A stretch of DNA of 64,000 bases from Neckera pumila (Eukaryota; Streptophyta; Bryopsida; Hypnales; Neckeraceae): the NCBI GenBank assembly GCA_963969595.1, contig OZ018410.1:40095413-40159412 (forward strand), written 5' to 3'. Numbering within the stretch: position 1 is the first letter of the stretch; each line of letters starts with the position of its first letter. The position numbers and the translations under genes were made by a program. The notes beneath the pieces are model-generated. The model did no database searches. It was not told the origin of the DNA and worked only from the letters and a program-made list of their open reading frames with translations. Of this stretch, positions 1 to 12,722 are shown piece after piece.

Positions 1-25
1 CAATGTTCTTTAGTTTACTGCTACT

Positions 26-903
26 TTGGAAGTTTTTTTCCTCCTTTTTTTGAGAATTGGGATGGCCAGTCCGGGCTTTCTGGCAAGTATAATTTTAGAG
101 GGTGATGGTAGTGGGGATAATTTATTGGAGGAGGAGTTTGAGGGGGATACATTTGAGGAAACCTCCATGGATTTTCCAACGGAGGTGCCTCCGACCGCTA
201 CATCCATTCCACCCTCAATGTTGCCCGTGAGTGCTTCGAGTCCTCTACATCGTGAGTGGGGCACTGCTGAGACGCAGTACTTCCTTGACATGGTCCGTAA
301 ACGCATTGTAGAATCGGGGTGGCAAATTTTCCGGGCCAAAGACTAAGCTGCCATGCGTAAGCAGTTGGTTGTTCACTTTCTGTTGAAGGCCAATCGTCAA
401 GGGGTGCATCTCAAGGACAAGTGGGGCAAAATGCGACAACAGTATTACAAGCAAAAGAAGATGTACAATGTTTTTGGAGACAACTCCGGGCTCACAAGGT
501 GGACATGGTATAATGCCATAGACGCCATGTTGAGTGAGACAGCAAAGGCGAACAATGTACCGGGCGCCAATGATCAAGGGGCACCTGTCATTGGCACCGA
601 GCCTATCCCAAAGGAAGTTGAAGTCAATGACGCTGCAACTCGCGCCGGTAATTTACCAAGAGTTTGTGGAGCCCCTGTCAAATGTTGAAAGGTCAACAAT
701 GAAATGGCAACTGCATTGACCGTTTCACCGAATCATCTGCTCGCACTGAGCAGATGAAGATGGAGACTGCAATTCAGCTTCAAAGAGACAACAAGAAGTT
801 CGAATTGGATGTCTTGCAAGCAACTCAGGCTTCTCAAGAGCGTGTAGCTGCTTTATTTGCTGATGTCATTCGTAGTCAGCGGACAGGAAAGGAGCATGTG
901 CCA
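26..903 (+). pseudogene. Broken Myb/SANT-like (trihelix) protein of a PIF/Harbinger transposon
   Basis: The translation shows an acidic N-terminus, then a SANT/trihelix-like stretch (W-G-T-A-E-T-Q near 262-282, a Trp-containing helix, then H-L-K-D-K-W-G-K-M-R-Q-Q-Y-Y near 409-450). PIF/Harbinger elements typically carry such a DNA-binding partner protein beside the transposase. The frame is broken: a TAA at 344-346 interrupts one frame, the likely coding frame shifts near 620-640 and again near 705-720, and the C-terminal charged helix (ending at the TAA near 907-909) is in a third frame. Some breaks could be unrecognised introns, but no good splice sites were seen. The broken transposase at 2375-3255 lies on the other strand facing this gene, the usual two-gene Harbinger arrangement. 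The true start may lie left of the window. Confidence 0.6.
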
Positions 904-2374
904 GAGTAAAAATTTTGTATGAATTTTTAAATATGCAATAAAAAAAATATATTTTTATTGCAATGCTTTGTATTCTTTTTTTTATTTATTCATTGTTTGT
1001 ACATCTCCCACCAATAATTCATTACTCATTCTAGACATGCATTTGTACGTGCCTTCAAAATTTTATGGGTTCCACATTTCCAATTTGTTGTGCACACTTT
1101 AGTTTATTACATCTGAAATTAAAAATCTCTCTCTTTGAAATCCATTCATACATACATGTATGCATTGTGACCCTTTTCCTAATTGCATTTCTTATCAAAG
1201 AAAAGTGGGTTTAAATGTTGGACATGTGTAGATGAAAGATACAATTGGTAGAGGGGTCATAATGCATACCTTTCCTCTCACATGTCTATGTACTAGAAGA
1301 AATGCAATCCAAGAGAAATACAAAATAAGTTATTGATACATTTTCTTCAAACTACACTTTTGCATGGCAGTTTTTTGATTAAATATGTTGAAGAGTGTTT
1401 TCAAAATACTAGTAATTTGGTATACTGGTATTTGATTCTGTGGGCACGTTGTACAAATTCTTCAAGTATTTAACCCCTCAAAGCCCCAACGTTCATGTTT
1501 TGAAAAACAAACAAACGTAAATTCACATTCCAAGTATCCATAAATGAGTTTGTTTCATGCATTAAATCTTTTGAAGATTTCTTAATTAGTTCTTGAACAC
1601 CTACATGGCATGTACATTTTTAGCATTTTGCTTAACAAATGTTCTATAATTGAAAGCAGATTGGTAGTTGCAAAATTGAAAAATAATATTTTTTGATTTC
1701 AAACAACTAGTTCAATAAAAAAATGCAATAAAAAAATCTTCAAAAAATCCCAAATACAACAGAACCAAAATTCAATATGTCTAGAACAAAAAACATTGTA
1801 TGAAATTTATAGAAGTGTATGAAATTCATCTAATCAAAAGCAAATATCTGGCAATCCGCATGCATAAGAATTTTGAAATTTTCTCCGCAACTTTTCTAAC
1901 CAACATACAAGAAGATCCTATGGTTATGTGTGTGTAAATACGTTTATAATTAGAAACATAGTACTTGTACTTGAAATGACAGTTTCAGAGTTTTTTTGGT
2001 TGAAGAACTATCAAAGAATTCGAAGGATCAATCTGTTGTTGAACAACATCCTAAGCTTTGAAATGCACAAGAAACAAGTTCAATTTTTTTGGGACAAAGC
2101 AATACAAATGGCAGATCTCAATATTTTTTGGTAGATGATAAGCATAAGGACTTTGGAGTTGCAATTTCTTAAATTGTTTGTTTCAAATTTTTTTTGCTCA
2201 TACCTATCACTAATGAGTTTTTGTATCCAAAACAAAGGTGAAGATAGAAATTGTGTTAGGAAAAAAACATATGTACTCCACAAAATAAAAAGACAATATA
2301 ATAAAAAAGAACTATGAGTGCTTAAAAAACAAGTGTACATCTATTGCTACACTATAAATATCTGCAGTGAGTAC
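904..2374. other. AT-rich interior of the Harbinger remnant
   Basis: No convincing gene. The stretch is AT-rich with A and T runs and lies between the two convergent, broken Harbinger genes, so it is probably transposon interior or later insertions. The short open frames here have no recognisable protein character. Confidence 0.4.
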
Positions 2375-3255
2375 TTATGTACTGGGGTTGCTTGCTAACC
2401 AAGCCCTGTATAGAGCCCTACGCATACGTTCTTCAGCAAATTTTGCTGCACCACCATCACTAGGCAAACGCTGTGCTCTATGGCCCCTGCTAACAAATGG
2501 GTCCGCTACTTGCCCAGGGAACTCTAGTGCTGGAAGCTATTCTCCATAGACCTCGCAATAGTTATGCAATACGCAACACGCAATCGTCACAGTCCCGCAC
2601 TTATCGACGTTGCCACCAAAGCTCTTCAGAATCCTCCACCGATTCTTCAGAGCACTAAATGCATACTCAATGACAACCTTACCTGTATTGATCGAAGCAT
2701 CAAACCTCTTCAGATCATGAAAAGCAAGGATAGTTAGCTTGTAATTCTTCAGCAGGTAAGGGTGGCTCGGGTATGCTGAATCTCCAATCAAGTATGGCTT
2801 CACTTGTACACCTCTAACCACAATAATAGAATCAGATAGAATCCACCGATGATGCAAATCAAGGTACAAAGAAGACCAATGGAATTGCCTTGCATCGTGA
2901 ACTCCACCAGGTTGCCCTGCACAAACATTCCAAAAAATTCTGTCCATGTCACAACCCCCCTGCAAAACAACACTATGGAACTTCTTCCGGTTGAAATCTA
3001 CAAACATGGGTGTAATGTGATTGTCAGGGTGCCAAAAAAGAGGAATGTAGGTCCCATCTATAGCTCCACAAATATTAGGTAGCCCCGTGGATTCCTAAAC
3101 CTCTCCATAATATTTTGCAATCTCTCCCCAGTCGGTGTGTGAATGTACGTGGTAAAAATGCGAGGGGCTTTTCTCTCAGGAAACCGGCAGGCTGATGACT
3201 TCTTCTGCGCAGCAAGCTTATCGGAGAAGAGTCGAACAGTACTGTCCGCCAGCAC
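2375..3255 (-). pseudogene. Broken PIF/Harbinger DDE transposase (HARBI1-like)
   Basis: Reading the minus strand gives a HARBI1-family DDE nuclease domain. The first Asp is in G-A-I-D-G-T-Y-I (around 3040-3065), the second in L-I-G-D-S-A-Y-P, and the Glu in V-I-E-Y-A-F-S-A-L-K-N-R-W-R-I-L. The C-terminal tail A-E-E-R-M-R-R-A-L-Y-R-A-W ends at a TAA at 2375-2377. Two lesions are visible: a one-base frame change near 3078-3085, just before the first Asp, and an in-frame TAG at 2537-2539 that separates the DDE domain from the tail. The usual N-terminal helix-turn-helix region is missing or truncated close to the PurM promoter. All three catalytic residues remain, so the copy may be fairly young, but it cannot make an intact protein. 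Confidence 0.8.
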
Positions 3256-3603
3256 GGTTGGAGTCTTGCTCCTTGGACCGTGGACCGTGGACCCTGGGTT
3301 TGCTTTCTACGCAGGATTATAGAACTTCCCTTCAGTTTCTCAGTCCCATCTTCTTCACTCGTAGATATCTACGAATTGATTCGCTCCTCTCTCGTGGCAG
3401 ATTCGCCGCTACCCTCATCACATCAGTCCCAGCAATCCAACCCCCCTTCCCGTCAGCTTGTCATAAGTTATCTCCCCTCTCCTCATTCCAAATTCCCTCC
3501 AGTCGGCCTCATTTGCTTTTCCTCGATCTTTGTTTTTTTAAGGGTTTTCGGAGGTTTTGGTTCCAGAGGTTTTGGTTGAGGATTTTGTCAGTTTCGTGTG
3601 GCG
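3256..3603 (+). promoter_or_regulatory. PurM 5' leader and proximal promoter
   Basis: This 350-base pyrimidine-rich stretch lies between the truncated transposase and the PurM ATG. CT-rich sequence such as 3395-3510 is typical of plant 5' leaders. A triplication of the motif tggaccg at 3275-3295 is visible. I cannot place a TATA box with confidence. The transposon remnant ends right against the promoter, so it may have replaced older upstream sequence. Confidence 0.4.
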
Positions 3604-5187
3604 ATGGCAGCGATGCAATCTGCTGTTGTGGTGAAGGGCGTTCCTCTGGGAGGTTTGCGGCTGTTGGGTGGGAAGCAGCAGCAGCATGGAGCGATGCGCG
3701 TGGCGATGAGGAAGGGGCAGTGCAAAATTGCTGCGAGCGCAAACGGGCTCACGTACAAGGACGCGGGCGTGGACATCGACGCGGGCACGGAGCTCGTGCG
3801 CCGAATTGCGAAGATGACACCCGGAATTGGAGGCTTCGGGGGTTTGTTTCCCTTGGGCGACTCGTACTTGGTGGCGGGCACGGATGGGGTGGGCACGAAG
3901 CTGAAGCTGGCGTTCGACATGGACCAGCACGACACCATCGGGATCGACTTGGTGGCGATGAGCGTGAACGACATCATCACCAGCGGCGCCAAACCCCTGT
4001 TCTTCCTGGACTACTTCGCCACCAGCCGCTTGGACGTAGACCAGGCGGAGCAGGTGGTCAAGGGCATCGTGGATGGGTGCAAGCAGTCGGAGTGCGCGCT
4101 CCTGGGCGGCGAGACGGCGGAAATGCCAGGATTCTACGCGCCCGGCGAATACGACTTGAGCGGGTTCGCGGTGGGGAGTGTGAAGAAGGAGGCGCTCGTG
4201 GATGGGAAAAAGATTGACGTGGGCGATGTGCTGCTGGGGTTGCCTTCCAGCGGGGTGCACTCGAATGGATTTTCGCTCGTGCGCAAAGTGCTGGCCAAGT
4301 CGAAGGCGTCGCTAAAGGACCCGTTGCCCGGGGCTGGCGTTTCCATCGGGGAGGCTCTGCTTGCGCCCACGACGATCTACGTCAAGCAGGTGATTGTCGA
4401 GCTCGTATCAATTAGCTTGTGCTCGTAGCATTGGTTTGTTTCCTCATCGTCACATTAATGTGACGATCGCCGTTTTCCTTCTAGCTTCGAATACAAAAAG
4501 TGATTCTTTTGTAGCGGGCTTACTCAATTCACAACCTTGTTTTCTTGTCACATCGGTTTCTTGCTTTTTTGGCCTCTAATGCCCTATGGAATTATGAGCG
4601 TACCGTGGATTTTCTGTGGAGAGAATGTACCAGGGGTGTCCCTGAGCAGCACTCGTACCACATTTAATCGTGATCTGGTCCATGCCACTTTTAAAGAGAT
4701 TCATGTAGCTTTTCAATTTTTTTTCTTTATCGAAGCTTCTGGCATCAGGAAATATTGTTTCTTCGCTCTGCTTTTTCTTTGAACTACCTGGTTTCGTTTC
4801 GTTTCATTTCTGAAGGAGGAGAGTTATTTGCTGATGAGTTGTGTGTTCCCCATACAGGTACTGGAGCTCTTGGCCAAGTTTGAGATTAAGGGCATTGCTC
4901 ACATCACCGGTGGCGGTTTTACGGACAACATCCCTCGCGTGTTCCCCAAGGGCCTCGGTGTGAATGTGAATGTAGGTTCCTGGGAAGTGCTACCCATCTT
5001 CAAATGGTTGCAAGAGCAGGGTGGTGTGGAGGATGCCGAAATGCGGCGGACATTTAACATGGGCATTGGAATGGTGCTCATCGTTAGTAAAGACGTTGCA
5101 GAGGCCCTCGTCTCTGAGAACACGTCTTATGGCAAGGTGTATCGCTTGGGGGACATCGTGAAGGGTGAAGGCGTCACTTTTCAGTAG
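3604..5187 (+). CDS. PUR5: Phosphoribosylformylglycinamidine cyclo-ligase (AIR synthase, PurM), plastid
   Basis: Catalyses step five of de novo purine synthesis: ATP-dependent ring closure of FGAM to aminoimidazole ribonucleotide, which in plants takes place in plastids. Exons 3604-4389 and 4858-5187; one GT-AG intron, phase 0; 371 residues. Residues 1 to about 45 are basic and lack acids, fitting a transit peptide. The PurM core follows: G-T-D-G-V-G-T-K-L (about 92-100, phosphate binding), [26 protein letters not shown], and in exon 2 [13 protein letters not shown]. The C-terminus G-E-G-V-T-F-Q is usual for the family. ATG at 3604 is chosen; the preceding in-frame GTG is not a likely plant start. 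Exon 1 is clearly GC-rich against its surroundings. GINT1 converges from the right. Confidence 0.95.
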
Positions 5188-7148
5188 TTCTTGAAGATGC
5201 TAAACCACCAAATTCAAATCAGGTGAGGCTTCTACCTCAGATGACTGGTAGGGTTTGCTTTGATACAGTAGGGTTATGTTGCACAACCAGTAATTTCAAG
5301 GCAGTATTCATTATCTTTTTGTACTTGGTCTGTAAGAAACTGTGCACAGATAGCCAAAAGTTTCCACTTCCATATCTACTGGAGTTTAGTTATATCATTT
5401 AGAAACCTTCATTAAGGATGCAAATGCATGTATTAATAGAAAGAATTCTTTTTTGAAATTGTTCTACATATTTTAGAAATCTGTTTTGAAAGCTATCAGC
5501 TTCTCAAGTGGACTATCTATGTTTAGCTCGGCCACATGAACTTAAGAGTTACAGGTCTAGGGTGTATGATGACGTTGACCGACTCATTGCAATGCAATAC
5601 AGGGTATAACTAAATATTACGACGGCCACCGTCATCCACGACCTCGTGAGCTTGTAGTGAAAGTAGTGCTGTTGCTCATAGGTTTTGAAAGCTATGGATC
5701 GAGCTCTTAGATGCAGTCATCTTCCTTCCATCATGTGAAGTGGTTCTTGCTGCTCAATTTTGCATACTAGTAGTCTCCTCGTTGCATTGCATTATCGCTG
5801 GCGAATTCAGATTTCAGAGTTTAGGTTCAGTGTCAGCATCCATCTCATCTAGTGGTTTGCTGTCAACGTTACATTGGTGAACACATTCAGGCAAGAATAC
5901 AAGTCATTTAGGGTTAGCTTCAGTGACTCTGCACGTATTATGTTGGTCAGAGTCATGACAATGGAAATTACCACACATTCTATTAGATCTGCACACGTTT
6001 TTTCCACCTTGTTCTTCCCATTGAATTCGCTTGAACATTTTCAATCCCAATTCTGAATGGGTTGTTCAATGAAGACACCAAAATACTGCGGGAGGGAATC
6101 CGTTTTTGTGGCTTTCAACTGTTTATCTTGGTGTCTCTTACTGGATTGGCACTTTATAAAGTGAGTCTCATCCACTGTTGATTGGATTCCTAACAGCCTA
6201 AAATATACAGAGTATTTACAATGATCATGTTATTCTCCTTTGGATATTTGTAGGAATAATTTGTGAATTTTAAGAGACTTTTTCATAGGTTGTATGATAC
6301 TATGGATGAAGTAGATGATCCATTTGCAAGTAGAGTGACCCAAAGCCCCTTGGTATGCTTGAAAAAATTTAATGTTTTTTCCACATATAGACAAATGTAT
6401 TAGGTAGCGATAGCAATTGAAATTATATTTTTCACAAAAAACAGAATGAGTTTGTTGTAAATTTTCTAAATGTTGATGAATAGCCCAAAAAGTCACTAAC
6501 CTTCCGAACCAATATGGAGTGCATCTACAAAGGTCATGTTATTCTCTTAAAAGGGTCACAACTTTTTCCTAAAGTAATGACACCATCAATGTCTTTAACC
6601 AACGCTGTGTCCCTTTTGCTTCCACAAATAACCGGTATGCATATCCATACATAGTGTTTAATAGGATAAGCATATATAATTGAAATCAACAATCCCGGCA
6701 CCAAATGGAAGGATAACAAAATGCACCTCAACATAATTCAAACTCTTTGGCAGGTGCTGTTCTTCGATTATCAATCTGATAACATTACCCAAACATGCAC
6801 GCTAAGAGGAATTCAACAGGAGTGACCGAAATAACTTACTCCCTTCACTTCGAGAGTACAAGTTTCATGCGAACACCAGCGAAGTAAATTACACTAATTG
6901 CTCACAAGCTGCTGAGATGTTGAGTCCAATTTTACAGAGCAGCTTCGGTGACGCGCCTGCCAGCTCGAGCCCTGTTGTCTACAGATCCGAATACCGGTAC
7001 TATTTCTATCAGGGCCTTTGTGTGATCAATCAATTGGTGTCGCTGACCTAATTCCAGCCTCTAAGGGTAGCACAGATGATAATGCACAAATAGATGAACA
7101 GAAACTATTTACAACAAATGGAATCCAACCATTCTACCGTCCAAGCTG
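5188..7148. other. Convergent intergenic region, PurM to GINT1
   Basis: Holds the 3' untranslated regions of the two converging genes and moderately AT-rich spacer. No gene, RNA or terminal-repeat element was recognised. Confidence 0.5.
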
Positions 7149-10100
7149 TCAATTATCCCAGCCATCTTGCCGGCTACGGAAGTCCCATTTCTTCAACGGG
7201 ACTCCATGGAAAATCTTCGAGAACTGCCCCAAACATTCTGTCCGCTTATCATAGTGCCCCTGCGTATCACGGCTGATGGCTGAGCTCGAAAACTTTGAAG
7301 TGTCGATCGCCCAAGCAGGGTGCACGTATTCCACCGCACGTTCTGACGTTTGATTTGCCAAAATAAAATTCATGAGAATATCTTCACAGTTGAAAAGCTC
7401 ATCCACTACAGCCCGCGCTTTCTGCACATCCTGGCTCCAATATTTGGCAAACGCCGTCTCACTATCCATAAACGCAGCGCCTGTGAGTATCATGTTATAC
7501 CCTGCTTGACAGCGGGAGTATCTCTCGTTTCGGTAATGGAGGGGAGCTCCATCAGCAAAACGTGGATAAAAGCCCACCATTCTATTCGGGTTTTCTCGCC
7601 ATGCCCTGAAACCCCGCTCCACATCATCGCAAGTCATCATGATATCATCGTCTAGCTCAAAGACAGCCTTTGTCCTGATCAACGGATCGGGCTTGAACCG
7701 ATTGTTCAGAGAGTTTTGGGACTCTACACGGATCCTAACTGGGACAGCAGAATCAAAATCCACCACCGGGTCCGGGGGAGTTCCCTTATTCCAAACAACC
7801 ACAATTTCCCGAACAGATGCGCAGCGAGAGTAATGCTTGACGTACATCTGGAGGTTCCAGAGTCGAGCTTCATATGTCATGGCGATCATTGTGAACTGGG
7901 AGTATTGACCACCAACTGGGTAAGGCTCTTCTCCTCCGTTTCCACCGAAGAAGCAGTTGACCGCCAGGCAGACGGCGCATACACTCACAACAAAACTAGC
8001 AATACCAAACAAGCACACTAAACACGATTTAGGTAGCAGCTTCGAAGACATAACAGTACTAGTTCTGCTCAAGCGGCTTGCTGCTTTGTACAAGCGCGTT
8101 GGAAACTGGGGTCGCACCACCCATGGCAGAAAAGTCTCAGCTTTCTTGCCAGTGGTCAGAAACAGAGGCAAAAAACAGCGAGCATAGCCGAAAAGAATGG
8201 CCACCATGATGTTTAATGAAAGGAGAATCAACAGAGCTCCTCCCCCGAAAGCATACTTCATAGTCAAGTCCCCGGAGGGCACCCTATCTCCATCCACAAC
8301 AGCAATCCATTCACCGGAAGGAAGCTGATGAACGTTCATGTGATGAGTTCGCTTGCCATTCCAAGCATTGCGACCTTTCTTTGACAGCTCCAAATTCAGA
8401 GGCACCTCAACCTCATGATATTTCTCCATCGTCAGGGTCACGACATGGAAGGCGCGCAAGCGGTGTCCATAAGTCTCACCACAATCTTGTCCAACGCGGT
8501 ATAGCTTGCCTTCGTGTTCAAACAGCCCCCCTCCGTTTCTAGCTCCAATGCTTTTGGGACCGTTCCTGACAGGGTTCCTTGCATGCTCTCTCCAAGTATC
8601 TAGAGGTGAAGGGGCAACCCATATTTCCAAGTGTCCGTTTTTGCGGGCACCGAAGCGGTCATGGTTAGAGGCGAAGAGCCAATACATGCCGTCATACTTC
8701 ACCATTGAAGCATCCACCAAGGGTTGTTCTACCAGCGTTTTCTCAAACGCCCACCGCAGAGGAAACTGTCTAGCCTTGTAGAGGTTTAATTTCCCGTTTT
8801 TGCTACCTTCCGGCATCATATATACCTGCATCAGAGGAAAAAATTGTAAAGGCAGAAACTAATAAACTAATAAAGTTGAACGAGCTGGAAATGTTGAATG
8901 GTTGAATTTCGTTGGCAGTTATTTACCTCGCCGTCATACTCGAAAACTTGTGGATAGGACAGATGCCACTCTTCCTCGAGTGCGATACCCAAATACGTCC
9001 ACGTTACACCTTGGTCTGAACTTTCTGCCACACCAATGTCGCCTTTCATCGTAATGCTTGTCTTCGTCTCAAAGAACAAATACATCTTAGAACCCTGCAT
9101 TAGAAAAAGGAAATTCCGATTAGTCTCTGCAAAATGATTGCTGGAGATTCTTCACGTTTCTAACATGAATCATTAATGAATTAAGTGGGTCCGTTTGTCC
9201 GGAGTCACTTGTAACTACCCTGGCCATTAGAATGATGTGCCACGAAGATATTCTAGCCATGACGTGCATGCCCTCCTATTAGAATCATGAACAACAATGC
9301 AGTACTGCGTGAAAAATTATGACATCGGCCGTTACTTCGAGCAGAAAAAGAGACACGGTAACCTTTCTACTGTAACTTCTTACCCAAATGAACAGGAAGG
9401 GATCTGCCACAAAATTACTCGGAGAGTTCATGTCCGTCACTGAGGCACATGTGAACACTGGATTCGCTACAGGCCAAGCTGCTGTCTGGTTATTCCCAAA
9501 ATTTGACTGCACACACAGCTCGTCAATTAGTCTGAGAATACCCTCTTGTTGAAACAAAACATTTGCATGTTACAAACCTACAAAACTCTCTTGCTTGCAT
9601 CCACAGATATGCTCCGGCTCTACGATCAATACATCTACGTCTATTGAAATGACCTATGTCCGGATAATAGGATTATTCAGGCAGGCAATACTGTCGTTAC
9701 AACTCAGTCTTTCCACCAATTGGAGACCACAAGTGCCATTGAAGCGGAAATTTATGAAGACAGTCAACCACCGGATATTATTCATAGACGTCAATAGACG
9801 TCCTCAATTTTTCGATGCGTTTAAACTCTGAACAATCCTTGTATACGTAAGGGTGCTGGAATTTTTCACTTCACAGATGGTTTTTGACTAACATGTTGAC
9901 CATTAGCACTACATAAAATTATGCAAAAATGATAACTGATTTTTTCAAAACTATATCTTATTGTTTGATTGTAAATTGAACCTGTGAAAGGTTAGGTGAG
10001 TATATGAAAAACACAAATGCGTATGTACACACAAGCTGCAGGGAAACAGAACTGACCATTTCAATGGGCTGCAGCGCAAAAGGGGAGATGCCGCGGTACA

Positions 10101-10389
10101 CTCCAATGCTCCATGAGCCTTCGTTGTCTGGCTGGCAGCCAGCGACCGGGCCGACACTGAGAATCCGCTTGTATGGCGAGAATGCCACCCAAGCAAAGAA
10201 CGTCCCTACAACCGAGAAAAAGAGAATGCACCAGAAGTAAAATAAAAACGACGACGAGAGACCGCAGCCACGATGCGGCAGCTTTTCGTGGCACTTGGTA
10301 CACAAGCCATAGCTGGGCCACCGACACTTGCACTTCATATCACACCAGTCCCCTCCTATTCCCGCCCTCGGACTCCCTGTGGCCTTCAT
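7149..10389 (-). CDS. GINT1: GT64 glucosaminyl inositolphosphorylceramide transferase (GINT1-like)
   Basis: In Arabidopsis GINT1 adds an N-acetylglucosamine-type sugar to glucuronosyl inositolphosphorylceramide, a plasma-membrane sphingolipid, in the Golgi. Exons in coding order: 10057-10389, 9384-9506, 8927-9094, 7149-8825, all phase 0; 766 residues, the size I recall for the Arabidopsis protein. A membrane anchor lies at about 45-70. Next comes a beta-propeller-like domain with G-C-Q-P-D-N-E-G-S-W-S, A-A-W-P-V-A-N-P-V, N-F-V-A-D-P-F and Y-L-F-F-E-T-K. Hydrophobic segments at about 399-430 and 476-501 follow, then the GT64 catalytic domain from about 518 with the metal/UDP-binding D-D-D at 600-602. 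Sequence from 10390 to about 11600 is probably its leader and promoter. Junctions match the family exactly. Confidence 0.92.
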
Positions 10390-12300
10390 CTCAAAAGTAA
10401 TTGCGTCACCCTACCGAAACTCTTTCTACAATACAGCCTCACTGATCGGGGAGTCTCATTTAGATGAATTGCCGACTTCAAATGCTAGGACTCTCCACCT
10501 ATTTTCTCAACCGCTCGGTCGTCAAAAAAAGAGGCAACGAAGCTGTATTGCACACAGATGTGACCAAAAAGAGCCTTCCGGGCAGCACTCTCCGATGTCC
10601 CTCTCCTTGTTTTCGCGAGCTTTGAATGCACGTCCTGGAACGCTTGCAATCCCGGGCTATACTCGAGGTCGTACCAAGCACGAAAGTATTCGTGCTAACT
10701 GAATTACGATTACAACCTCGTCACATCACGCTTGGGTACAAGAACGTGCAATATTATTTCAGGTGAAGCAGCGCGCTTCGTCTTGGGCAGAGGTAAATAC
10801 ACGGGCAACTCAAGCGTCCTCTCAAGATTGCCAGCATTTGTTATTGCAGAGTACGAGGAGCCAGGTTACCGCCAAGTGCTCCCTGCTTCAGCTCGTTCGT
10901 ACTGAAGCAGGCCTAAATCCCCATGGGACCGCCAGCAAGGCGGGAGACTGGGAATCAATCTTGGCTTCCTCAACAAAATACTGTACCGATACTCTACGAG
11001 TCAAAAATGAGTTTCAAATTCTTCGACAGTAATGCGCAAATGATCTTTCCCTCAGCAATTCCCCAAACCAAAAACCATGAAAGTTTTCAGCGCTCAAAAA
11101 AACCAAGAACGCCTCTCCAAGATCCAATCAAGAACAACTCATACACCCCTCACTAAACCCTCAGAAACTGAAAAAGACGAAGCACATCACTTCTCTTGCA
11201 AGACTAAAGAAATTTTTTTTTTAAATAATACTACTCAGTAACCAATACCACTCAAAAATCAAACGCGGTCGACAAAGAAACTGTCGAAGCTATTGCTTCT
11301 CACAAATGCCTCTGAAAACACACAATCTCACTTCTTTCCGTCCATCTTGAGCTCTCTTATCAGCTGTTCAATGGCTCCACCACTCTGGATTAATTGACAA
11401 TCGCCTTCAAATGCGGCGAGTATAACTTGACTCCCAAGCCTGCCTCCGGCGGCTCTAACAAATAGATCACAAACAGCTTCCTCACTGACAAAGCCACATC
11501 CAGCTAGCTCGCACACCATCCGCGGTCACCAGTAGTAGTAGCTACCTCGCACAATCCTCCGTGCCGACTAAAGGGAAACTTTCCATACAAACTCCAACGC
11601 ACGGCTCTTTCCCGTGCCATAAACTGCATCCTCTCCACGGTCAGCTCATCAGAAGATAGAGAAGCAGTGGCTCCTCAGCTTCCGAAAGCTGCCAAGAAAC
11701 CCGTGGAATTCACTACCGCAGGCCGGGGACGCTCTGATAGCTGGCACCAACGCGGTTTACCTTCCTGGTGCGTTTCCAGCTCTTACCGACGAAGGGCAAG
11801 AGAGGAGTCAAAACGAAGCAGGAAGGAACGAGGAGTACAGTACAAAGGAAGAAGAAGAAGAAAGCAGCGTGGGAGATTTCGAGATCAGCATACGATCAAT
11901 GGATAGCAACTCCTTCGCAACAACTCATAAACATCGTCCCGCTCGGTGGAGACGACGACGACGCAGCTGTAGGAGCTGCTTCTCAGTCATACACTACTGT
12001 GCTGTCTGCCGGCCCGGGCTGGCGGGGCCGGGACGCAGCTTCGGCCGCGTGCCGGGCGAGTGCCGCCCCGGAATTGCGTTTTCACCCGGCCCGGAATGCA
12101 GTATTTCCGCTATTGGGGCGTTCAGGCCGGGATGGAACTGGCCGGGATGGATCCCGCTAGCAGGCGGGATGGAACTGGCCGGGTTCGGGGTGGACTGGGC
12201 CACCGGCTCGTCCTGCCCGACTCGTGCCGGAACAGGTTAATTCGAACCGGCGCCGGCTCCGTCGGTTGCTGATCTTGTTGACCCAATCCCTGCTTTTGTA
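10390..12300. promoter_or_regulatory. Upstream region of GINT1 with a GC-rich island
   Basis: No convincing gene. 11990-12280 is sharply GC-rich compared with its neighbours and contains a repeated phrase, gggatggaactggccggg, near 12128 and 12166. The open frames crossing it have low-complexity Gly/Arg/Pro composition and are probably compositional. A 63-codon minus-strand frame at 11328-11519 looks more protein-like but I cannot assign it. Confidence 0.35.
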
Positions 12301-12356
12301 CAGTAGAAACTAACCCGACGCTATCCGTGTAGAGTTGCGACCTATTTTACTCTTCA

Positions 12357-12470
12357 TACAGACCAGACTATTTTTCTACCTACTCTAATTCAGACCAGCC
12401 TATTTCCTAGCTACTCTAATACAGGCCATCCTATTTCAGACTGCTCTGATGCAGACCACACTAATTCAAC
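12357..12470. repeat. Degenerate 32-35 bp tandem repeat
   Basis: Three to four imperfect copies of a unit beginning cagaccag and containing ctatttc and ctactctaat, each about 32 to 35 bases. Function unknown. Confidence 0.6.
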
Positions 12471-12722
12471 AGTAGGCCACTAAATTGTGTTGTTTTTTAT
12501 TTTTAATTTTGTTGTTTTGTTTTGTTTTGTTTTGGCATAAATTGAAGAATAAACTAGGCCAGAAAAATAAAATAAAAAAATCATTTTATGAAAAGCTCTT
12601 ATTTTGTTTTTGTTTTTGTTTTGTTTTGGATTCCAAATATATGTGGAGGCCGCAGATTTTAGGCATGAATGTAGATGGGACAATTTTGCAAACAAATCAC
12701 AATTAGGTGTTGTTACCTGAAT

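Noticed and set aside
3195..4260. 340-codon plus-strand and 240-codon minus-strand frames over PurM exon 1
   Set aside because: Shadows of the GC-rich PurM exon; the PurM frame alone matches a conserved family.
11667..12272. Overlapping frames of 79-130 codons on both strands upstream of GINT1
   Set aside because: Low-complexity Gly/Arg/Pro translations of a GC-rich island; no conserved motif.
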